DNA of 14,856 bases from an uncultured Clostridia bacterium (GTDB taxonomy: Bacteria; Bacillota; Clostridia; Christensenellales; Aristaeellaceae), in NCBI GenBank assembly GCA_934615235.1, contig CAKTTL010000070.1, forward strand, positions 1-14,856. The letters run 5' to 3'. This document shows positions 1 through 6,374 of this stretch, piece by piece. A program made the position numbers and the translations under genes. The notes under the pieces are model-generated. The model was not told the origin of the DNA, did no database searches, and saw nothing but the letters and a program-made list of their open reading frames with translations. The number at the start of each line of letters is the position of its first letter. The first letter of the stretch is position 1.

Positions 1-72
1 GAGGGAAATCGAAGGTTTAGTGGGGCTAAATCGAGATTTCCCGACGCGGAAATGGCGGAAAAGACGCCGTGA
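1..72 (+). other. Short open frame running in from the left edge (doubtful)
   Basis: Frame 1 is open from the first base to a TGA at 70-72 and would encode the last 23 residues of a protein starting further left. A second frame (from base 2) is also open to a TAA ending near 106. The peptide is Arg/Lys-rich with no recognisable motif, and the same DNA forms a strong stem-loop, so the open frames may be accidental. It is listed only so that a truncated upstream gene is not overlooked. Confidence 0.12.
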
Positions 73-104
73 TGGAGCCTCAGGGAATTTTTCAGATACA
101 CCCT
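3..104 (+). promoter_or_regulatory. Possible structured leader RNA upstream of the alpha/beta hydrolase
   Basis: Three stem-loops can be drawn on the + strand. Stem 1 pairs GGGAAATC (3-10) with GATTTCCC (35-42), 8 perfect pairs, and encloses TTTAG (16-20) paired with CTAAA (26-30) around a TGGGG loop. Stem 2 pairs ATGGCG (52-57) with CGCCGT (65-70, one G-T wobble). Stem 3 pairs AGGG (82-85) with CCCT (101-104), ending six bases before the GGAGG ribosome binding site at 110-114. None is followed by a T-run, so they are not intrinsic terminators. This could be a 5' leader, a regulatory RNA, an interspersed structured repeat, or the 3' end of something to the left. I do not recognise a known riboswitch class, and pairing by eye proves nothing about function. 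Confidence 0.3.
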
Positions 105-122
105 AAAACGGAGGAATGAGCC

Positions 123-920
123 ATGCAGATATTGGAGCACGGGCAGGAGAACAAAAGATTGCTGCTGTTCTTCCCGTGTACGGCGGAGCCGGTATGGGCG
201 TTTGAAGGCGCGATGCGCCTGCTTTCGCAGAAATGGCGTATCTTTCAAGTGATTTACGACGGACATCAGCCGGAGAATCCCGGTAATTTCACCTCTGTGG
301 AACAGACGCTGGATGAAGTCACGGCGTATCTGAAAAAGCGCGGCGTTACCCGGCTGGATGCGGCCTATGGCTGTTCCCTGGGCGGAGCGTGTCTGACGCG
401 CCTGCTGGCGCTTGGGGAACTGCCGGTAGATCGTGCGATCATCGATGGAGGCATTACGCCTTACCGCTTTCCGTACCTGCTGCGAAGGCTTGTGCTTTTG
501 CGGGATGTGCTGGGTTTCAAAATCGTCGCAAAAAGCCGCAGGGTCCTGGAAGCCGCCTTTCCGCCGGAACGCTTTACCCTTCCGGGACATGACGCACGGG
601 AAGAGTACGACGCGATAGCGGCTTATCTCAAAACCTACTCCGCGCAAACGATTCGGAACGTATTCTGGTCGGGAAACAATTATGCGCTCCCGCATCCGCC
701 TGCCCCAATCGCTGCAGAAATCGTCTACTGGTATGGCGACGAGGAAAAGAAAGACCGCCGCGGCAACATTCGCTTTATCAGGCGCTATTTCCCGCAGGCG
801 CATATCCGCGCCATTCCAAAGATGGCGCATGCGGAGCTTGTAATGGTGCATCCGGAAGCGTTTTTCCGGTATGCGGAAGAATTCCTGAACAGCCAGAAAG
901 AGGATGGACGGCGCGGCTGA
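123..920 (+). CDS. Alpha/beta hydrolase fold protein
   Basis: A 265-residue cytosolic protein with no signal peptide or membrane segment. It looks like a single-domain alpha/beta hydrolase: an early strand (KRLLLFF, about 11-17), a nucleophile elbow G-C-S-L-G with Ser85, a candidate acid in a strand-plus-GD turn (VYWYGD, Asp206), and a candidate catalytic His236 in KMAHAEL near the C-terminus. The order Ser-Asp-His and the size fit esterases, lipases and related hydrolases. The substrate cannot be told from sequence. The start ATG has GGAGG at 110-114, 8 nt upstream; an ATG at 116 is out of frame. It lies upstream of, but is probably transcribed separately from, the TetR gene, which has its own promoter and a weak hairpin between. 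The fold and triad positions are my reading of motifs; the specific product is unknown. Confidence 0.8.
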   Translation: MQILEHGQENKRLLLFFPCTAEPVWAFEGAMRLLSQKWRIFQVIYDGHQPENPGNFTSVEQTLDEVTAYLKKRGVTRLDAAYGCSLGGACLTRLLALGELPVDRAIIDGGITPYRFPYLLRRLVLLRDVLGFKIVAKSRRVLEAAFPPERFTLPGHDAREEYDAIAAYLKTYSAQTIRNVFWSGNNYALPHPPAPIAAEIVYWYGDEEKKDRRGNIRFIRRYFPQAHIRAIPKMAHAELVMVHPEAFFRYAEEFLNSQKEDGRRG

Positions 921-925
921 AGGGG

Positions 926-945
926 GCCGCTTTGAGCGGCGTATT
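926..945 (+). terminator. Weak hairpin after the hydrolase gene
   Basis: GCCGC (926-930), loop TTTGA, GCGGC (936-940), then GTATT. It is a 5-bp GC-rich stem with a poor T-tract just downstream of the hydrolase stop and upstream of the TetR promoter. It may be a weak intrinsic terminator or a chance palindrome. Confidence 0.3.
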
Positions 946-979
946 AATCCGCTTCCTGTGTCGTAGCGTGCGTTCTCTC

Positions 980-1008
980 TTGACAAACGTTTTTGTCCGC
1001 TTTATAAT
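980..1008 (+). promoter_or_regulatory. Consensus sigma-A-type promoter for the TetR-GNAT unit
   Basis: A perfect -35 TTGACA (980-985), a 17-bp spacer and a perfect -10 TATAAT (1003-1008). The expected transcription start is near 1015, about 37 nt before the TetR ATG. An all-consensus promoter should be very strong, which suits a promoter normally held down by the repressor it encodes; operator-like boxes overlap it. Confidence 0.88.
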
Positions 1009-1036
1009 AACGTACGTTATTTATAACAAACGTTAT
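980..1036 (+). promoter_or_regulatory. Three operator-like boxes over the TetR promoter
   Basis: Three related 14-bp boxes. Box 1, TTGACAAACGTTTT (980-993), covers the -35 and spacer. Box 2, ATAACGTACGTTAT (1007-1020), is a perfect palindrome overlapping the last bases of the -10 and the start site. Box 3, ATAACAAACGTTAT (1023-1036), lies in the leader just before the ribosome binding site. Boxes 1 and 3 share ACAAACGTT exactly. Box 1 also overlaps an inverted repeat GACAAA-CGTT-TTTGTC (982-997). TetR proteins usually bind short palindromes at their own promoters, so autoregulation is the natural inference. Confidence 0.7.
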
Positions 1037-1051
1037 TCGTGGAGTAAGGAA

Positions 1052-1681
1052 ATGCCTGCCATCAGGAAAACATCAAAAGAGGCGATTATAAACGCTGCGG
1101 TCGACGTGCTGCGAGAAAGCGGCGCAGCCGCCCTCAATGCCCGAAATGTGGCAAAAAAGCTGGGCTGTTCCACACAGCCGATCTATCTGTGTTTCCAGAA
1201 TATGGAGGATCTGAAAGCCGCCATGACGCGGCAGGTCATTGCGCTGCACACGCAATCTGTAAGAGAGTGGCTTCATATTCTGGATGCGGACGACAGCTGC
1301 TACAGACAGCATAGCCATTACAGCAGCTATGGCATCGGCTTTGTGAAGTTCGCAGCGCTGGAAAAGCACCTGTTCCGCTGGCTGTATCTGGAGGGCGGGC
1401 AGCCCGGCCCTCATCAGGACGACGTACTGCTGCCGGAGATCATTGCGGCCATCGTGAACGAGTACGGATATTCCGAGGAACTTGCAGAAAAGCTGCATCG
1501 GGACATGACATACTACTCCTACGGGCTGGCGATTCTGGCGAATACGGGCCATCTGAATTTGACGGATGCAGAACTGCTGGCTTCGTTTCGCAGAGAATTC
1601 ACGGCGCTGGCCGCCTATTACGGCGTATCCCCCATACCGCTGCGTTTCAGGGAACAGAGCGAAAGGACAGACGTATCATGA
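1052..1681 (+). CDS. TetR/AcrR-family transcriptional regulator
   Basis: A 209-residue regulator. The N-terminal third is a TetR-type helix-turn-helix: residues about 8-55, including ALNARNVAKKLGCSTQPIY and a following FQNMEDL helix. The rest is helical and would form the ligand-binding and dimerisation domain; its ligand is unknown. The start at 1052 is chosen because GGAGTAAGGA (1041-1050) sits just before it and the consensus promoter and operator boxes lie immediately upstream. A longer frame back to 932 would place the promoter inside the coding region. The stop overlaps the start of the GNAT gene (ATGA, 1678-1681), implying translational coupling. It probably represses itself and the GNAT gene through the boxes at 980-1036. 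Family confidence is high; target and inducer are inference. Confidence 0.9.
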   Translation: MPAIRKTSKEAIINAAVDVLRESGAAALNARNVAKKLGCSTQPIYLCFQNMEDLKAAMTRQVIALHTQSVREWLHILDADDSCYRQHSHYSSYGIGFVKFAALEKHLFRWLYLEGGQPGPHQDDVLLPEIIAAIVNEYGYSEELAEKLHRDMTYYSYGLAILANTGHLNLTDAELLASFRREFTALAAYYGVSPIPLRFREQSERTDVS

Positions 1682-2337
1682 AAGAAATCAAAATAAAAAC
1701 AAAAAGAATGACGCTGCGTCCTATGTCCGACGAAGAGATTGAGGCGCTGATAAAACGTACCGATTCCGATGAACTTCGCGCCGCTTACGGCGAAATGCTG
1801 GACGGCTGCAAGCGCGATCCGGAGAACCGAATCTGGTATGCGCCATGGAAAATGACGCTGAAAGCCGGTTCGGAATTTGCCGGTGATATCTGCTTCAAAG
1901 GCCCGGCGAAAAACCATTCCGTAGAGGTCGGGTATGGTGTTCTGGCCGCATATGAGGGCAACGGATATGCGTCGGAAGCGCTTCAGGCCATGACGCAATG
2001 GGCGTTTGGGCAAAAGGACGTTGCGTTCGTCGAAGCCGAAACCGTTCCGGACAACAAAGCCTCCCAGCGTATTCTGGAAAAATGCGGTTTTGTGCCGGAC
2101 GGGACAATGGGCGCGGAAGGCCCGCGTTTCGTGCTGGAAAGTCCGCTCACCAACTGGGCGCCCATCTACATGCTGTTTGGTATGAGCATTGGTATGGCGA
2201 TCGGCCATTTTCAAGCTCAGATGCTTTGGGGCATGGCGATCGGCATGAGCCTCGGCGTTCTTGCTGGTATCCTGCTCAACAGTTTCGAAAAGAAGAACCG
2301 CGAAACGCTCCGGCAGCAGCGCCATCCCCGGGCGTGA
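1678..2337 (+). CDS. GNAT-family N-acetyltransferase with a C-terminal membrane hairpin
   Basis: A 219-residue protein. Residues about 5-155 look like a RimJ/RimL-type GNAT domain: N-terminal KRMTLRPM, an acetyl-CoA binding loop in YEGNGYASEA (92-101), and motif DNKASQRILEKCGF (125-138), typical of the last GNAT helix. The enzyme would transfer acetyl from acetyl-CoA to an amine; the acceptor is unknown. After the domain, residues about 162-178 and 181-201 are two hydrophobic stretches with repeated GMxIG/GMxxG spacing, followed by a basic tail, suggesting a glycine-zipper membrane hairpin. Ordinary GNAT proteins of this group end near residue 170, so this is an appended module. The start overlaps the TetR stop, so the two genes are coupled and are probably co-induced by the TetR ligand. 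A role in drug or toxic amine resistance is possible but unproven. Confidence 0.85.
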   Translation: MKEIKIKTKRMTLRPMSDEEIEALIKRTDSDELRAAYGEMLDGCKRDPENRIWYAPWKMTLKAGSEFAGDICFKGPAKNHSVEVGYGVLAAYEGNGYASEALQAMTQWAFGQKDVAFVEAETVPDNKASQRILEKCGFVPDGTMGAEGPRFVLESPLTNWAPIYMLFGMSIGMAIGHFQAQMLWGMAIGMSLGVLAGILLNSFEKKNRETLRQQRHPRA

Positions 2338-2450
2338 GTTTTGCGGGGCAGAGATTCGCATTCCCTGTCCCCGAATGGTTGCAGCCGCGCCGTCTTTCCA
2401 TCTTCTCCGATGTTTTTTCACCGTTCCGTATTCCTTTTGCAGAAAACAGC

Positions 2451-2459
2451 TGATATAAT
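2451..2459 (+). promoter_or_regulatory. Extended -10 promoter for the peptidase-EutH unit
   Basis: TGATATAAT (2451-2459) is a perfect extended -10 (TGnTATAAT) in the 203-nt gap after the GNAT gene. The -35 region at consensus spacing (about 2431-2436, TTCCTT) is poor, as is usual for extended -10 promoters. The start would fall near 2466, about 75 nt before the peptidase ATG. The rest of 2338-2540 shows no gene; a stem GGGGCAG/CTGTCCCC (2345-2372, one bulge) has no T-run after it. Confidence 0.5.
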
Positions 2460-2540
2460 GCTATTTGGAGGATTAGAATCCGAAAACAGTCATGGTCAGA
2501 TACTCTGGCACGGCTGCCGGCCTGGAATTGGAGGAAGAAC

Positions 2541-3788
2541 ATGCAAAGCGAATACTATGCCGGGAACCGGCGCCGCCTGTACGAGCGGCTGAGCGAAGGA
2601 GATCTGCTCGTTATCTTTTCCGGCGATGAAATCTGGAAAACCGGCGACGAAATGTTTCCCTTTTTTGCCGATCGAAATTTTGTCTATCTCACAGGGCTGA
2701 CATGCCGTTCGGCCGTTCTGCTTGCGGGCATGGATTGCCGCGGTGCCGCGTGGGAACGGCTCTATCTCCTTGCGCCGGACGCGATGGCCGAACGCTGGAC
2801 GGGAACGCGCGTCAAGCCGAAGGAGGCCGAAGCGATTTCCGGCGTGAAGGATATCCGCCTGCTTCCCGAACTGGATCGCGACCTGAACGCGTTGGCAACA
2901 AGCGGCAACTACAACCGCCTGATGCTGGATCTGTATCGCTTTTCGCCCGCGCAGCCGGATCGTGCGTCGCATCTTCTTGTGCGCAAAGCGCAGAATGAAT
3001 ACCCCTACCTGCGCATCGGAAACGCGGAGCCTTTCCTGCGCGAGCTGCGGCTGATCAAACAGCCCTGCGAAATCGAAGCGCTTCGCCAGGCTGAAAAAAT
3101 CACGGGGACAGGGATTCTCGCCATGATGCGCAGCTCGCGCCCCGGAAAATACGAATATCAGTACAAGGCGGATTTCGACTATGCGCTCGGCCAGTTCGGG
3201 CCGCAGGGCCCCGGCTTCCCTTCCATTATCTCCGCCGGGAAGAATAATTTCTGCATCCATTATTACAGCTATACCGGACAGGCCGCAGACGGCGACATGG
3301 TTCTCAACGACGTCGGCGCGCAGTACGACAACCTGATCTGCGACGTTTCGCGCGCATGGCCATGCAACGGCGTTTTCTCGGAAAAACAGCGCCGGCTGTA
3401 TGAATGCGTGCTGGAAACATCCAACCATATGTTCTCCATCATCAAGCCCGGCATGGAAATGGCGGAAGTCGACGCGACCATCCGCCGCTACAACGCCGAG
3501 CGGCTCGTCCAGGCGGGAGCAATTTCGTCCGTCTCCGAGGTCGGCAGGGTGATGTGGCACGGCGGCGCGCATCATATCGGCTACGACGTGCACGATATGA
3601 TCAAGCGCCCTGAAATCATCGCGCCCAACATGGTTTTCTGCGTCGATATCGGCGTTTATCATGAAGAATGGGGGATCGGCTTCCGGTTGGAAGACAATTG
3701 TCTGGTTACGAAAAACGGCTGCGAAAACCTTTCCGCCGCTATCCCGCGCACAATTGAAGAGATCGAAGCCGTTATGCGCGGAGCGTAA
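2541..3788 (+). CDS. M24-family metallopeptidase, aminopeptidase P (Xaa-Pro aminopeptidase) type
   Basis: A 415-residue cytosolic peptidase expected to remove the N-terminal residue from Xaa-Pro peptides. Residues about 1-150 fit the non-catalytic aminopeptidase P N-terminal domain (NFVYLTG at 46-52). The pita-bread catalytic domain follows from about 170. Metal ligands by alignment from memory with E. coli PepP: Asp257 (NDVGA), Asp268 (CDVSR), His344 in AHHIGYDVHD, and Glu384 in FRLEDN. The remaining ligand position, normally Glu in VEPGxY, reads VDIGVY, giving Asp369. GGAGGAA (2529-2535) precedes the ATG. The stop is 3 nt before the EutH-type gene, so the two are almost certainly co-transcribed, an unusual pairing. 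Length matches the family. Family certainty is high; strict Xaa-Pro specificity is less certain given the Asp substitution. Confidence 0.88.
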   Translation: MQSEYYAGNRRRLYERLSEGDLLVIFSGDEIWKTGDEMFPFFADRNFVYLTGLTCRSAVLLAGMDCRGAAWERLYLLAPDAMAERWTGTRVKPKEAEAISGVKDIRLLPELDRDLNALATSGNYNRLMLDLYRFSPAQPDRASHLLVRKAQNEYPYLRIGNAEPFLRELRLIKQPCEIEALRQAEKITGTGILAMMRSSRPGKYEYQYKADFDYALGQFGPQGPGFPSIISAGKNNFCIHYYSYTGQAADGDMVLNDVGAQYDNLICDVSRAWPCNGVFSEKQRRLYECVLETSNHMFSIIKPGMEMAEVDATIRRYNAERLVQAGAISSVSEVGRVMWHGGAHHIGYDVHDMIKRPEIIAPNMVFCVDIGVYHEEWGIGFRLEDNCLVTKNGCENLSAAIPRTIEEIEAVMRGA

Positions 3789-3791
3789 CCG

Positions 3792-4862
3792 ATGGAGCAG
3801 GCAATTCTCTGGATTTTATCTGCCGGCGCGCTGCTCGGCGGGCTTGACCTGCTCTTTGGAAACCGTTTCCGTCTGGGAGAGCACTTCAAAGAGGGCTTCG
3901 CCCTGCTCGGGCCGACGGCGCTGTCCATGGTCGGCATTTTATGCTTCGCGCCGCTTCTCTCCCGCGCGCTGGAAGGAACCGCCGCGCCGCTTTTCCGCCG
4001 AATCGGGCTGGATCCCGCCCTGCTCGGCGGCATTCTCGCAATCGATATGGGCGGCTATCAAACCGCCTGTTCGCTGGCGCAGCGGGCGGCAATGGGAGAA
4101 TTCGCAGGGATTCTCGTCGCCTCCACGCTCGGCTGCACCGTAACCTTCACCATTCCCATGGGAACGGGAATTATCCCGAAAGAAGCGCTCAATGATTTCT
4201 TTCGCGGCGTCCTGATCGGACTGATTACGCTGCCCTTCGCGCTGCTTCTCGGCGGCGCGGTATGCGGCCTGCCCGTTCTGTATCTGTTCATGCAGAGCCT
4301 TCCCATTTTTCTGCTGGCGCTGCTCTTCGGCGCAGGCCTGCGCCTTTTCCCGCGGCAAACGCTTCGGTTCTTTTCCGGCTTCGCCGCCCTGTTACGCTGG
4401 CTCTCGATTCTCGGGCTGACGCTCGGCGCGGCGCAGTATATCTGCGGGAAAACGTTGATCCCCGGCCTTGCGCCGGCCGAGGACGCGATGAAAATTGTGG
4501 CGGGCATCTGTCTGTTTATGGCCGGCAGCCTTCCCGCCGCAGAGCTGCTCCGCCGCGCGCTGTCGCATCCGCTGCGCAGACTCGGGCAGGCGCTTGGCCT
4601 GCACGACGACAGTCTGGCCTCCCTGCTCATCGGCTTCGTCAGCGCAACGCCCGCTCTGGCAATGTTTAAGAAAATGGACGCGCGCGGCCGAACGGTAACC
4701 GCCGCCTTCCTTGTCTGCGCCGCGTCGACGCTCGCTTCCCATCTCGGGTTCACGCTGAGCGTTTCGCCTGAAATGATGCTGCCCCTGCTTCTCACAAAAT
4801 CCGCCGGCGGCGCGCTCGGCGCAGTCGCGGCGCTCGCGCTTACGCGCAAAGCTGCGTCCTAA
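3792..4862 (+). CDS. eutH: EutH-type (ethanolamine permease family) membrane protein
   Basis: A 356-residue, very hydrophobic protein with about ten predicted membrane segments, the first at about residues 4-22. Recognition rests on the EutH-like block AIDMGGYQTA (about 83-92), the following GEFAGILVASTLGCTVTFTIP segment and the GIIPKEALNDFFRGVLIG loop. EutH of enteric bacteria and Firmicutes helps ethanolamine enter the cell at low concentration. It is slightly shorter than typical family members. No other ethanolamine gene (ammonia-lyase, shell proteins, regulator) is in the window. Its partner is a peptidase 3 nt upstream, so the substrate may not be ethanolamine; a related amino alcohol or peptide-derived amine is possible. 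It is followed at once by a strong terminator. The start at 3792 directly follows the peptidase stop, and translation is probably coupled, as no strong separate ribosome binding site is visible. Confidence 0.8.
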   Translation: MEQAILWILSAGALLGGLDLLFGNRFRLGEHFKEGFALLGPTALSMVGILCFAPLLSRALEGTAAPLFRRIGLDPALLGGILAIDMGGYQTACSLAQRAAMGEFAGILVASTLGCTVTFTIPMGTGIIPKEALNDFFRGVLIGLITLPFALLLGGAVCGLPVLYLFMQSLPIFLLALLFGAGLRLFPRQTLRFFSGFAALLRWLSILGLTLGAAQYICGKTLIPGLAPAEDAMKIVAGICLFMAGSLPAAELLRRALSHPLRRLGQALGLHDDSLASLLIGFVSATPALAMFKKMDARGRTVTAAFLVCAASTLASHLGFTLSVSPEMMLPLLLTKSAGGALGAVAALALTRKAAS

Positions 4863-4919
4863 AAAAAAGACGCCCCTCCAGCCCGCCGGAAACACGCGGC
4901 GCAGGATGGGCGTTTTCTT
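4861..4919. terminator. Bidirectional intrinsic terminator between convergent units
   Basis: ACGCCC (4870-4875) pairs with GGGCGT (4908-4913), and the stem continues inward through TCC/GGA and CGCC/GGCG (4884-4887/4898-4901). On the + strand it is followed by TTTTCTT. Read on the - strand it ends in GTCTTTTTTTT (A-run 4861-4868). It can stop both the EutH unit and the eight-gene operon. Confidence 0.85.
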
Positions 4920-4978
4920 GCTGTTTCAATCGTTTTGATGAAGGCGCTACGTTCAAACCGTCTTTCGCGGCAAGAAAG

Positions 4979-5002
4979 CGTCCGCCGGGCAGACGTTTTT
5001 TT
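4979..5002. terminator. Second hairpin terminator next to the first
   Basis: CGTCCGC (4979-4985) pairs with GCAGACG (4989-4995) around a CGG loop. The + strand continues with seven T (4996-5002) and the - strand with CTTTCTT. On the - strand the single mismatch becomes a G-U pair, so it is slightly stronger in that direction, where it lies 17 nt after the stop of the last operon gene. Confidence 0.65.
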
Positions 5003-5018
5003 GCGCCCGGACAGCCGG

Positions 5019-6353
5019 TTACAGCTTCGCCTTGCCGCCAAACTGCGGCAGCCATTCTTCGTTCTGCCGGAACATCTCATTGACCATATCGCGGATCTCC
5101 TTGAGCGAGCAGACAGAAGCCGTCAGTGGATCATAACAGATCGCCTGATAAATCATCTCCTTGTCACCAGCCTGACTGCCCTCGACGGCCATTTCCTCTA
5201 TCTGAGCAGACGTACCGCTCAGCAACGCCAATTGCGGTGGCAACTTGCCCACATGCATCGCTTCCAGGCCGCGCTTGCTGGCGAGCACCGGCACTTCGAC
5301 GCAGCAGCCGTACGGCAGGTTCTCGACAAGATTCCAGTTCCGGACGTTGCCGTTGAACTTGAACATCTCGCCGTCGCCCAGAATTGCATTGAAGATATAT
5401 GCTGCATATTCTTCACCACGTTTAAGATCAACCGGCTCCTGAAACCATTTTTCAATTTCACCCTTCCAAGTGGTTTCACGGTTGCGGTATTCTTTAAGAA
5501 TATAAGCATACTCGCCAGGATTCCAGTTTGTACCATGTGTGCAATATTTCTCAATCAAATCAGGGCGCTTGCGGAACCATGCATTATACTCGCTGTTATG
5601 CCCGGACGACTCGGTGGGATAATATCCCAGCGCCAGGAACATCTCGTTGCGAACCGGTTCGGCGTTGTAAATCTCCTCGCGCTCGGTCACAGCCTTGCGG
5701 ATGAGCGGATACGCGTCCTTGCCGTTCCAGAGATACTGCGTATAGAACGCCTGATGGTTGATGCCCGCGCAGGTGTAGCTGATTTCATTCTTCGGCGCGC
5801 CGATCCATTCAGCCAGCATGGCGGCCGTCCCCTGAACGCTGTGGCAAAGGCCGCTGGTGGTCAGCTGCGGGTACGCGCCCTGCACGGCGCGGCAAAGCAT
5901 CGCCATGGGGTTGGTATAGTTGAGGTATACCGCGTTGGGGCAATACCGCTCGATATCCCGCGCGATGCCGAGAATGGGGTTCACCGTGCGCAGGAAGCGG
6001 AAAATGCCGCTCGGGCCGCGGGTGTCGCCGACGCAGGTATCGACGCCGTACTTCTTCGGGATCAGAATATCATGCTGCCAAACGTCGCAGTTGCCCTGCA
6101 GGATGGTGGTGATAACGCCGTCCGCGGCCCTGAGCGCTTCCACGCGGTCCATCGTCGCAACGACCCTGGCGGGATATTTTCCCTCCTGGACAATGCGCTC
6201 CACAGCGCGCCTGATCGCGTCCAGGCGCTCCGGATCAATGTCCATCAGCGCAAGCGTGCAATCGCTCAGCGCCGGGAAAGAAAGGATATCGCGGATCAGT
6301 TCGCGCGTGAAGCCGAAGCTTCCCGCTCCGATAAACGCAAACTTTTTAGACAT
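5019..6353 (-). CDS. GH4 glycosidase, CHSV type (alpha-galactosidase, MelA-like)
   Basis: A 444-residue cytosolic enzyme, the usual size for glycoside hydrolase family 4. GH4 enzymes use NAD+ and a divalent metal (usually Mn2+) and cleave by transient oxidation at C3. Visible features are an N-terminal Rossmann motif FIGAGSFGFT (7-16) with an acidic residue ending strand 2 (DID, 38-40), NYTNPM (145-150), the metal-binding motif Cys170-His171-Ser172-Val173, and a second metal His200 in GINH. The CHSV signature is associated with the alpha-galactosidase subgroup, to which E. coli MelA belongs. The start ATG is preceded by AGGGAG, and the gene is 21 nt after the second permease. It is the last operon gene and is followed by two terminators. 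Substrate (alpha-galactoside versus a related sugar) is inferred from the motif only. Confidence 0.88.
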   Translation of the reverse strand: MSKKFAFIGAGSFGFTRELIRDILSFPALSDCTLALMDIDPERLDAIRRAVERIVQEGKYPARVVATMDRVEALRAADGVITTILQGNCDVWQHDILIPKKYGVDTCVGDTRGPSGIFRFLRTVNPILGIARDIERYCPNAVYLNYTNPMAMLCRAVQGAYPQLTTSGLCHSVQGTAAMLAEWIGAPKNEISYTCAGINHQAFYTQYLWNGKDAYPLIRKAVTEREEIYNAEPVRNEMFLALGYYPTESSGHNSEYNAWFRKRPDLIEKYCTHGTNWNPGEYAYILKEYRNRETTWKGEIEKWFQEPVDLKRGEEYAAYIFNAILGDGEMFKFNGNVRNWNLVENLPYGCCVEVPVLASKRGLEAMHVGKLPPQLALLSGTSAQIEEMAVEGSQAGDKEMIYQAICYDPLTASVCSLKEIRDMVNEMFRQNEEWLPQFGGKAKL

Positions 6354-6374
6354 AATTTTCTCCCTTCCTTAGGC

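Noticed and set aside
932..1051. An N-terminal extension of the TetR gene by 40 residues.
   Set aside because: This stretch contains the consensus promoter and three operator-like boxes, and the shorter start at 1052 has the ribosome binding site.
2345..2372. Stem GGGGCAG / CTGTCCCC after the GNAT gene as a terminator.
   Set aside because: It has a bulge, a 13-nt loop and no T-run after it.
2496..3662. A long - strand frame (388 codons) opposite the peptidase.
   Set aside because: The + strand frame has all but one of the canonical metal ligands and a good ribosome binding site; the antisense frame has no recognisable feature.
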